Shown piece by piece: positions 24,601 through 36,600 of a stretch of DNA of 64,000 bases (its first letter is position 1; the number at the start of each line of letters is the position of its first letter). Origin of the DNA: Paragorgia papillata (lineage: Eukaryota > Cnidaria > Anthozoa > Scleralcyonacea > Coralliidae). The notes under the pieces were generated by a model, which did no database searches, was not told the origin of the DNA, and saw only the letters and a program-made list of their open reading frames with translations. The DNA lies in the NCBI GenBank assembly GCA_035771165.1, contig JAWNZC010000106.1:1311501-1375500 (forward strand), in the 5' to 3' direction. Made by a program: the position numbers and the translations under genes.

Positions 24601-27600
24601 CCCCCGCAGTCGTTTTTAGGGAGGCGGTAAACCCGCTCCCACTAACGCCTGCTTGTCGGAGAGCAATATTGTGTTCTGAGCGATGGACCAATCAAATTTA
24701 ACATTCTAGAATCGGGAAAGCTGACCTTCACCTTGGCAGACCGTCTACCCGTGGCCGTGACAAATGAAATTGTCTGGTGTTACATAGCAAGAGCATTAAA
24801 AATAATCTGGAGTAGATAAATTCGTCTAACTCGAACGAGAACAACGAACACAGCGTAAAGTGTTAATTCACAGTGTGGATGAACCTTGTTTCATGTGTCG
24901 CTTGTCGAGACGTCTCTTAACGGCACGGCCGAATAAAATTGTCTGACAAAGCCGCTCAAGGTAAAAATGTAATATATTCGTCTGTAAGGACAACGCGACG
25001 TGACGAGTTATCAAACTAAAGGTCAGAGATACGCCAGTTTCTAGATATTAGAAGTCTGAGTGATGATAAAAAGATTGGAAAGAAATTTGGGACTCAAGCT
25101 ATAGCGAGGTCACTCACTGAGCTATCTAAAACTGTCGCCAAACCGCCAGGTAATGGTAAACAACGAACTAAGGAATACATTTTAATGATTTAAACTGTGT
25201 AATATCACTAAGTTTCACGACTAAAGCATGCATCAACAAACTCCAGTTGAATCGTTTTCAATTTTCTTCTATCATAGGTGCAATGTGCATGAAATATTTA
25301 AAATTTTCATGAATAGTAATAAATAGAGGGTCATAGTCACACTCTCCGGCAAGTTATTTTCCCACACCCGGTCCCTGTGATTGGCTGATCTATATTTGGC
25401 ACAGTATCGTAGTATTGATTTGATTGGTTCGCGGTACACAAAGAGAACATTGCTCTCAATATTGCTCTCCGACAAGCAGGTGTTAGTTAGACTGAACCCA
25501 GTCCCTCCGAAGATGGCGCGCGGGACAGAAAAGGAGAGACTGTGGACAATGTCGTTGAAGTTGCGTTTGTGCTAGGCTCCGCCTAGTAATTTTTTTAGAT
25601 TTTATTATATATTAAAATTTCTCAATATTATTCACTAGATTAAGTTTATAATTTAACGTAACGTAGAACCAGTCCCATATAACCAAATTACATATATGTC
25701 AACATGATCGTTTGAATATGATATAAATATTGATTCAAACCAGGCCTGAAGATCGGATGTCTGTGAGAAAATGTATAAGCGATCGAAGTCTGTCATATTC
25801 TCTATTTATCTTCGACAACTGAAATTATATTTCACTACTCAATGCGTCCTGGAGTTTTTGACTCTTTAAAGTTTAATGAAACCGTTATAATTTTGTAACA
25901 AAAATGTTTCCAGTACCTTGCGGTTTATTTTGATATGAAATTTGTTACAGACGTGTCGTCGGATGAAGAGATATTCGAACGCGGCTTCCTTGTTTACGCG
26001 GTGTTTATGTTCGTCGAGAAAAAAGTTCGTTACGTTATCCCTTGGCGAAATCAGAAATGTATTATCTGATATCAGATAAAAGTCGCTGTATATTACATGT
26101 TGAAATGGTCAGGAAATCGAAGTAGGTTGACTTCAAGTAGCAAACAAACTGTATATACAACCAGGATACAACCAGACAGGAGTCACAGGACCGTTCGTGT
26201 TCTCGGCTTCTCCGTTCTCGCCCTGTTGATTTCAGCTAACCTGTCGAGAGAATACAATTTATACGAAGAACACTTTTCCTTTCAGCTAAGAAATAATTGC
26301 CAACCTATTAATTCGTGTTGTAAAATTAAAACAAATCATATAGATCCAGAGTCCAGACGATCGATTATTCTTGAATTTTAATTAACTTGACCTGTCAATC
26401 AACGATTTCAGCCAATGGGAATTTTGCGTTTGTCAGGGCACGGGAAATGCAACTTCAACGACATTATCCACAGTCCCTCCTTTTCTCTCCCGCGCGCCGT
26501 CTTCAGGAGGGACTGGGTTCAGTCTAGGTGTTAGTGGGAGCGGGTTTACCGTCTCCCTAAGAACGACTGCGGGGGAGGCTATATTAAGAACGACCAAAAA
26601 ATATTTCATGGACAATTTCATACAGTATTGACAAGACCAATATCGAAGCGCACAGTTCCTATTTATAGACCAACAAACGGAAATTAAATCTCGAGGGATT
26701 TCTAATGAGGCTAGGAATTGAACCAGTGACCCTGCGATGCTAGCTAGTGCAGTGCTCTGACCACTGAGCTATGGAAGCCGTTGCCAAAAGCTTGGCAACG
26801 AGTTCTGTATATATAATGCGGCAATGCCCAGAGTAGAATTGGGTATATTACAAGTAATATTTGGCATGTCACGCGATTAAACTGGATGTTCTTAGAATAT
26901 ATGTATAGGTAATAGCATGGCTTCGAGTGCAATTTGGAAGAGAAAAAAAAGCACTTATTAATAATATACATGGAATGTTAAACAAATGTTCTTCCGGCTA
27001 CAAAGTTTACATACCACTCATTGCTCCACTTCTCCAAGCATAAATGGTTAAAAACTACTTCGCTTTGTTCACTAAATACGTCAAACGTTTTACTCATAGC
27101 AGCTAACCTCTTCTAGTCTTCTTGCAGGAACTTTAATGACAATATTAAAGCAAAATTCATTCTGTATTTCATCGAAATGTTCTTCAACAACTCTATGTTT
27201 TGGTCGCCTTATTGGATTTTCTCGTGAGGAAAAACCATCCTTCAAAATCCGCATAAGCATTTCATTGGCTTTCCGGTAGTTTCCGGTTGTTTATTAGCCA
27301 ATCAGAATGGTTAATACTCATTGAAATTTGCACTGTATTACACCTTTTCTGCACTGTATTACATTGAAATTGCACTCCTCTCGACCAATCAGGATGCAGT
27401 AATTTTGTCATGTATATTATTAACATTATAATGTTGCATTTTTCGCAACTGGTCCCGGTTTGGTCTTATAAAGTATATATTCTACATTCGAAATTTTCCT
27501 TCACCAAAATTACCTAGAACATCTAAAGTGAAATGCCAAATATTACTTGTAATATACCCTATTCTCAAGTCAGCCTGGAAAGATTTTTTAGACATTCGGG

Positions 27601-30600
27601 GTCTACTGAGAAACTTAATTTATTAAATGGATTGTTATATTTTTCAGGGAAAAGTGCTTGTTGCCGGTCAAAAAAAGTAATTCAAGATGGGTGTGGTCCC
27701 GTGGCTCCTACACTACATGAATAAATGTTTAAAACATTTTTATTGCTGTACCTTGACTGGTAAGCGAGGAGGAAGCAATGGCTCCGACGTTTGATCTGTT
27801 GACGTCTACAGTAAAATTTATTAAACCGTTTATTAAATAGAGAATACTTACTAGAGCAAAAAATGCCCGAAAAAAATGCAATAAAACGAACCATATACAG
27901 TTAGGCTATTACCATTCTATCTTAAAAGTTATATGTATAAATGCATGTAGTACATGTGGTACGTTTGTAAGTTTGGTGTCATGTAACAGACGTATTATTA
28001 TCATGAACATTACGTTTAATATAATTTTATACATATGATAATGTCTGAGCTCCGAGGCCTTCTTAACGATAATGACCTACATCTCCAGCTCAGTAACCAT
28101 GATAATGACTTGCTGTTTCTTTTGCTGGATTATTGAGAATATCAACCCGTTTAAAACAATGAAAAAGTGCATTAAATACGCGCTTGGTCATTATTTTTAA
28201 TGTATTCCTATATGTAATTCATTTTCTGACTAAAGTTCCTCTTTAAGATGTAGACAGTTGCCCATGACATAGCTTGGAAATACGGCTCCAAAAATCCTTA
28301 GTTTTAGCTCTATCAATATTTAAACAGAACGATTGAGCGATTGAATCCAAATATTCCTATTGGCTGATTGCTTTATTATACAGAAAACACAATATGTTTA
28401 GTAACCGTGAAAGTGCACAAATTTTCATAAACCTGAACAAAAACATAACATAGCGACCTTGTCGAGTTTCAAAACCGTGTTTATTTTCGATTAACTATGG
28501 TATAACTCAGTAATGCATACGTACATTTACTTTACTTCTTTTAGGAACTTCTGGTATACTAATGAGTTGAAAAATAAAAAAAACGATGTTACAAAAAATA
28601 ATACAAAATATAGAAAATGAAAAAACCAAAAGCCCCCCAAAAAAATTTTCTCACGTGTATGTGTTTTCATGTAATTCGCCTGGCAGAGTATGACGTAGAC
28701 CTACAAATAAATGTGATATCAAAGTAACGTGGTAGTTAGACGGTGTAGAAGTTTAACTTCGAAATTATAAAGGCTGTCTCCTGCTCAAATATGAGCAAAA
28801 ATATGTTTATTGGGCAATCTTTTATAGAATTCCAAAGGAAATTGCGCAGGTTAGCCTAGATGTTTCACATTTTCCAGTTCTTGTTATACAAACTGCGGTA
28901 CATTTTAAAGGATGAGTGTCCAGCTAATGCACTGCGCGCTCACAACCTTGCTCGCGGCCATTTTTCGGGCCACGAAATTCAACAAGTGAAGCAATCCCTC
29001 GATATCTGAGTAATCCTTGCAGTAAATTACTCAATTTATGTTTTTCGTGACAGCAAAGATGATTTAGTAAGTAGTTATTGTCATATTTTTGATATTTGAT
29101 TATAGAGGGCTGTGGAGTTGTATTTCGAGACAAGTATTCGTCGATCGGCGTTTCTTACAAAACCAAACAAAGGACAGACAAGAGATCGTAACTAGACGTA
29201 GACACTAAATTAGATGCCATTTAATAAGAGCTATGACTATAAGAACTATGAGCGGACGAACAGAAATACATCAGAAACGTGGAGCGCGTATACAGCATAC
29301 AGAAGTGTTGTGCACACAGTCTGTAAAGTGCGAAATATGTACTTGAAAGGCCGTTGTAATCAACGCCGTTGCGAATAGAACACGCTGACAGATTCGTAGA
29401 GTGTGGTTTATAATTATTTTCGACAAATTCTGAGTCAGACATCGCTACGAATCGATTCAAATGACTTTTGGAAGCTTATAATATCATCGGCAGAGAACCA
29501 AATAATGAGAAACTTAATATATTGCGGCAGTTAGATGCATGCCAGTATGAAAACAAAAACACAAGCGCGCAATGCATTAGCTGGACACTCATACTTTAAG
29601 TACCTTACAAAGCGAAAATTAAGTCTGTCTTTTTTGAAAGAACATTTTATCTTTTTATTTAAAAAGAAAATACAGAGTTTGTTGTAGTCCTGGTTTAAAA
29701 ACCGTGCATGTAAATACATATTTTGCAGTTTTTTATTTCATTGCTTCGTTTTTGAGACATTTCAGTTTTTTAATATACAAATTCAACAGCTTGATGTCAC
29801 ACGTGTATAATGAGTTATCGGAGAAGATTATATATCTTTGCGATTATCAAACATGATCACTTAAAAATGATACATGTTTGGTGTTGTGAGAGAAACACAA
29901 CTAGATGCTTTCTTCAAATTAATTTGGTTTGATAATAGAAACAATATGACTTTCTCCGATGCGGGGATGCGTCACGCACATGTGAATGTCAAAATATTTT
30001 TTGATCTAAGCTTTTATTCATTGTTATTGAGGTTTGTATTTCCAAAGTGAAAATAGGGATGACACACTGTTCTGTTGCAGCAGAAATGTTACCCAATTCA
30101 CATACTTGAAAAGTATGTTCGATATTTCATCATTATTTTCATCAAAACTTTCAAGCAGTTTATTATAAGACTACTTCGACGTCATCTTATTACCATTTTG
30201 GAAATACACACCTCAATATCGCAAATAGAAATTTATATCAAAACCATTTTTGCATTCAACTACAGAATTTTTGCATCAAACACAGAATTGCCGCGTCGAT
30301 GGACAAAAGTCCTTGGGGCACTATGTAAAAATCGTGAAAAACGGCAAAGTGTCCCAACAATTTTGTCCAGGATTGTAGTCTAAATCAATTTTGAAAATTA
30401 TTACCTTGTGGCAAATCAGAAAGCTTCGTTAGTTGACGACCGAGAGATGCAGCTAAACGGAAATAGATGGGGAAGAAAATTAACTTGACACGCAATGGCC
30501 ATGCTGGGTTAGTAGAGAAAACCTCTTCTCGACCGCGGCTGGGATTCAAACCCGCGACCTACAGTTTACTAGTCCGGCACTCTACCGACTAAGCTTCGTA

Positions 30601-33600
30601 GGTCGTCGAGTGATGGTACATAAACCAAAGGTCGCGGCGTTCACCTGAGTTCGCCGTCCCACAATAATTATCAAAAAAATATACTTAATTTAGGAAAAAT
30701 ATTACTTAAAATAAGTATTCTTATTCTTAGTTAGCAAAACGTTAGTTACTACATTCTGACTAATAAGATTTTATTAAGTAATATTTTTATACAACTTTCT
30801 TACAATACGAAATTAATCTTTCGTGTTTGTGGGGTCGCGAAGCGGGTCTCGCAAACGCGAGGGTACTAATCTCGTCGGAGTGGGCGGTAAGCCCTGTCGG
30901 TTTAGGGCAAACCATAGTTAATAGAACTTATACATGGTTTGGAAACCCGCCCAAATCATTGTTCTATGTTTTTGTTCAAGTTTACGGAAATTTGTGCAAC
31001 TTCACGGCATTGTATTTTCTGTATAATGAAGCAGTCATCCAATACGTCATCCAACGATCGGGTTTAATTAGTGTAGTCCTTTATAGTCATGTGTTGTGGT
31101 GCTTTATCGTCACGTTTCCATAGAATTTACTTCCATATACGGAACTCTATGGTCTTTCAACATGATTATCACTTCATGTTGAAAGACAATGGAGCTTCCA
31201 AACCATGTATACATTATATTAACTATGGGAAAACGTATGGGAGCTTTTGTTTGTATATTTATATTATAATTATACTTAATATTTATAATTTATATATATA
31301 TATATATTTAGAGTGATCAACCACATTCGGAGATGAGCGACGGCTTAATAGATGGGGTACACGTGCAGGAAAAAAAAGATTGTTAACTGTGAATGTTAAG
31401 TTAAATTTGCAAGAGAAACAATTAAGCCAGGAAGGAGAAGAAAGGGAGAAGTTACTTGCAATATTAACACTAAACACAACGTCTAGGACTACATCGGAGG
31501 GTGAGGAACAGCGAAGAGAAAGGCTAGAAAAATAGTCGAGGAAACACAGCTAAAACAATAGCATCAGAGAGCGAGAAACATAAAGACACTGACATCAAAA
31601 TTAAGAAGATTATGAAGCCGTATAGACCCTTTTAATACGTGCAGAGTACGTCATTTCCCGACATTGACATCATTTTCAGCCTTCTGAATTCTATTGAAAA
31701 TATACAAATGCTAAGCCAATAAACGAAATTGAAAAGAATTCAAAAGAAAAATTGAAAATAAATTGACGTCAAAGGGTGACAATTACGTATTCTATATTTA
31801 TTAAAAGGGCCTATAGAGATGGGATTTATATTTATTAATAGCAAGGGAAAACGAAAATAATAACAATAGCTGTACAGCAACAGGAACTGGAATTTAAAAA
31901 GATTGGAAAATACAAAGGTAAAAAATACTTAATGACATGAAACAAGCGTTCAGTGATAAAAGTTTTTATTAATACGAGCTTTCGGCTGTCAGACTACAGC
32001 CTTCAACGGGTTAAGAGAAATGTGGAAATCTACACCTATATATATATACAAGCAGAAGAATATTAATGAGAATAACAGGATATGACATAAGATATGGATA
32101 ATAAATGTGTTATTGTTTCTTTAATAGAATGGCATATTGTCCAGGAAGAGGCTTCGAGTTGTTGTCGGCTTCTTTCGTTAATCCGGTGTGCCAAGATTCC
32201 AAAGTTTTTCGTATTCGATAATTGCCTCTATCAATAATCCGACCGTTTTCAAAATCAATGGCATGATCGTTATTCCAAGCGTGGTTGGCGATATTTGATC
32301 CCTTTTGTCCAAATTTTACATTCCTTATGTGCTCCTTCTTTCTAGTTCGAAAACATCTTCCTGTCTCGCCAATGTAGCTCCAATCGCATTGTTTACATGG
32401 TATTTTATAAACGACATCTAGTTGTTCTTCAAAGGGTGGTCTGTATTTGGGAGAAGGGAATTCCTGTTGTAGTGTCTTTAGTGGTTTGTTTGTAACCCTA
32501 ATGTCATGTTTACGTAAATGTCGCGTCAAGATGTTTTCGAACTAGAAAGAAGGAGCACATAAGGAATGTAAAATTTGGACAAAAGGGATCAAATATCGCC
32601 AACCACGCTTGGAATAACGATCATGCCATTGATTTTGAAAACGGTCGGATTATTGATAGAGGCAATTATCGAATACGAAAAACTTTGGAATCTTGGCACA
32701 CCGGATTAACGAAAGAAGCCGACAACAACTCGAAGCCTCTTCCTGGACAATATGCCATTCTATTAAAGAAACAATAACACATTTATTATCCATATCTTAT
32801 GTCATATCCTGTTATTCTCATTAATATTCTTCTGCTTGTATATATATATAGGTGTAGATTTCCACATTTCTCTTAACCCGTTGAAGGCTGTAGTCTGACA
32901 GCCGAAAGCTCGTATTAATAAAAACTTTAATCAGTGAACGCTTGTTTCATATCATTATGTATAAACCTGGTATCGGCTCATATATCTTTTCTGTAAAAAA
33001 TACTGTTTCTTGAAAAAAAAAACTGTTTCATTTTAGTGTTTCGTAGATTAGTAATGTCCAATTCAAACTAATCAACTTACATTTATTGGCGTCGGGAAGC
33101 GGTTTCTGCACTGGTGCGCCAAGACAACTGTAAGGCCTGTTGTGGGAAGGGTTCGCAGCAGTTGGTTTCCTATAACCTAGTTGGTGAAATAGAGAAGAGA
33201 ATGATCGCCGTAAACCGGAGAAGTACAAAACGGTTAGGCGAGAAATGACAGTACGTCATGTAGGGTTCAGAGTTGTACAGTCCAATATTATTGTGGATGT
33301 CTTGGGCGGATTTAACAGAGATTTAAAAGAACGAATGAATGAGTTACTGGGCAAAACAGCTGCCAGGTGCGTGTTGGTCAACATGCAGAGAACCATCCTA
33401 TTGCATGCTGTGAGAATTGTCGGACATGTGGTTTCTTAAAAACTTTTATTATATTATTTGTAGAAACACTTATTAATTATTGTTACATTTAGGCTTAATT
33501 TTGCATGTATATTCCATTGGTATGTATTATTAGGGGAAAGGAGTTTGGCTTTGCCCCTCCCTGTAACCGAGACAATTGACAGAAACAATAGACATATGTC

Positions 33601-33603
33601 AAA

Positions 33604-33635
<32 letters not shown>

Positions 33636-36600
33636 ACATGACTAAGTCACTGAAATAGGTAGGAAGATTAACAATACTGCGCATTCACGTTACCTGACTC
33701 TAGTTTCCCAATTGCTGGTCTCTTTGATGGAGCTGCTAGCTTAGGAGACTGGACGTTCATATTCCCCCTAGTTAACAGTCAAAAAAATTTCACCATGTAA
33801 CTAATATTTACATTCATAACATAAGTAGCCTTTTACACATGCGAACATGAACATGACATCACGGTGCAATTCTTAAAAGGTATTTTATGAGTAATGCTGA
33901 TGCGATTCGAACGGAAGCCATCGGTCAATTTTTCCTTGCCAAAAAGATCGGCATGCACCGCAGTTCACTTTGCTAGTAGTAGTAGTGTAAATTCTTTAGT
34001 TTCACTCGCTATCATATAGTCCAGATCAACCGAATTACGTCAGTACAATACTTACGAAATCTTCCCGGTCTGGATTCCTCCATGGGTGAGATTAACTTCG
34101 AATTGTTGTGGTGAACTGAAAAGATGAGGCTTTAGAGACAAAACACACTCGCCTAGAAGCAAAAATTGCACAATGTTGCAAAAGTAACCATGTCAATAAT
34201 TAATATCAGCACAATAGCACCAAATAAGCGTCACTTTTAAAGCGAAATATTACACTTTGCAATTCTAATTCAATTTCTAAATTAAGAGGACGCCAGTATT
34301 GTAATCAGTCGACGTTATACTGTAGTCTCCGACAAGACTATGTTTTACAGCATGGTATAAATAAGTAACGAATTTGCTCAATAACCACAAACAGAACGGC
34401 TTGAAATCTTGTAAATTTATCATTTATAGACCCGGAGCGAGGGGAATTCACAACCTCGTACCCAGGGTCTTATCTCCGCTGCTCCGCCCACCGCTGCCTT
34501 GTTGGGGCTGGTCACGTGTCTCCGAGAATATGGGAGATAACTAACTTTTCTTGTCAGGGTTGGGTGGTTATTTTGAAAATTTGTCGCAGTACCTTGAATA
34601 AAAAATATTTACAATATCGAGCTCTGAATATCGAGGAAAGCTCATTGCGTAAATTAAGAACGTACTTTGTGCTCTGCTGCACGGTAAAACAATCCATGGA
34701 TAACAATCTGGTATTATTGAAGGACAATTCTGAACTTCTACAAAAGTCTTTCGTCGTTCAATCCGACGAGCAGCAAATTTAAGGAGATTCTATATTCTTC
34801 AAATGGATTTCTACAGTCATCAGCGATCTGATATTAGCAGCCTGAATTTTAAATTTTACAGTAAGCGGATTTAAATTTCCTTACAATCAAGATTATGCGA
34901 AATTCACAAATTCTTTTGGTCGACAATCGTTTGAACCTCCATTCGAAAGTGTGGAAATTATCTCACTGCATCTCTGATCTCTTGCAACGGCCAACGCTCG
35001 CGGAATTCATATACAGACTCAACACTTTGGGCTTGCAGCTGTTAACAAGGCTTTACATTCTTATTCTGTGCTTTAGAAATTCCAAGAGGTTAGTTCATTA
35101 CATTTACTATTTCTTTAATTTCTACATCGCATACAACAATTTCATGCCGTTTTGTGCAGTTGCGGGCCGGTGTATTAAAGTAGGCACTTATACTTGAACT
35201 CTATTGCTGATTTTTAAACTGAGCCAACCTTATTTAAAAACCGAAATATGGTAGGGTTAGATATACTGCCGAAACAGATAACGTAGGAGTCTATAACGCT
35301 TCGAGCGAAGGCCCTTCGTCAGAGAGAAACGTAAAGAGTGTGAACAAAGAATGAGCTTATATACGAAAGGTAATCATGTGACCAAAAAAAGGCCAATCAG
35401 ATAAAAATAACAATAACAAATTGATGAGATGCGAAAAATTAGCCAATTAAAGCAAAATAACAATACGTATTTCGCACTAAGTTAAATTCCAATTCCACCA
35501 CTACTCACCAAAAAACTGTCAAAACTACCATTAACAATCTTATTCAAGCCGGTGAATTGCCTGCCTCTGCCTCCAACCTGATAATCACCACTCCTAGAAC
35601 ACACCAGTTATCTATTTTTTACCTAAAATTCATAAACCTAACAATCCTGGCAGGCCGATCGTCTCTGCTTGCAGCTGTCCTACTGAACTCATTTCCAGCT
35701 TTTTAGACAATGTTATGTCACCTTTGGTAAAGAAGTTGCCTTCTTATATCAAAGATACAAAACATGCTCTACAGATTTTCGACCAAATACATTTCAGCGG
35801 TTCCAGTAAATTCATTTTCACTATGGATGTTAAGTCTCTCTACACCGTCATTCCTCACCACGATGGTCTGGAAGCTTTGAAGTTTTTCTTTGATCAACGC
35901 ACCGTTTTGGAACCATCCACCACTACATTACTTCACTTGGCAGAACTTGTACTCACCCTCAACAATTTGTGATTTAGAGATATTTATTAATTATGTTAAT
36001 GATTTCCATCCAGCACTCAAATTCACATGGGAAATCAGTGAAACCTGTGTGTCGTTCCTGGATGTCTTGGTATCGATTAGTGATAATGCGCTCATGACTT
36101 CTGTCTCTTATAAGCCGACCGATTCACATAGTTACCTTTTATTTTCATCCTCTCATCACAAACACACTAAACAATCCATTTCATATTCTCAATTTCTGCG
36201 ACTTCGCCGCCTATGCAGTGACGACACAGACTTTGAGACCAAATGTTTGGAAATGAGATCCTTTTTTGTCCAGCGTGGCTATCCCACCCACCTGTTAGAC
36301 ACTGATATTAACAAAGCATCTAGTATTCCTCGTCTTGACACTTTAAAACAACCTTTAGAAAGAGTTTCTGATAATAAAATACCATTAGTTCTCACATTTC
36401 ATCCTTTCAACTACAAAGTTAAGGATATCATTAGCCGCAATTTTCATATCCTAAAGAATGATCCTGAAACGTCAGCTATTTTCACCGATAACCCTTTAAT
36501 CTCTTTTCGGCATAATAAGAATGTTCGTGCTGGTTGAGTGCGTAGTGCCCTTAGAAAAATCTACTGGCACCAGCGGGTAGCTTTTCTTGTTTCCGTACCC

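Larger units (their letters stand above)
31933..32957. mobile_element. Near-identical inverted pair of PLE 3' ends
   Basis: Arms 31933-32355 and 32532-32957 are complements with very few differences. Each runs from inside the GIY-YIG domain to the same 3' end (GACAGCCGAAAGCTCGTATT), pointing outward. About 180 bp of unique PLE sequence separates them. The junction reads AAGATGTTTTCGAAC, so the joined ends share AAGATG. Confidence 0.9.

Noticed and set aside
33820..33980. Extra SHIP exon after a CTACTACTACTAG acceptor
   Set aside because: An open frame fits phase 2, but there is no donor and exon m already continues the phase directly.
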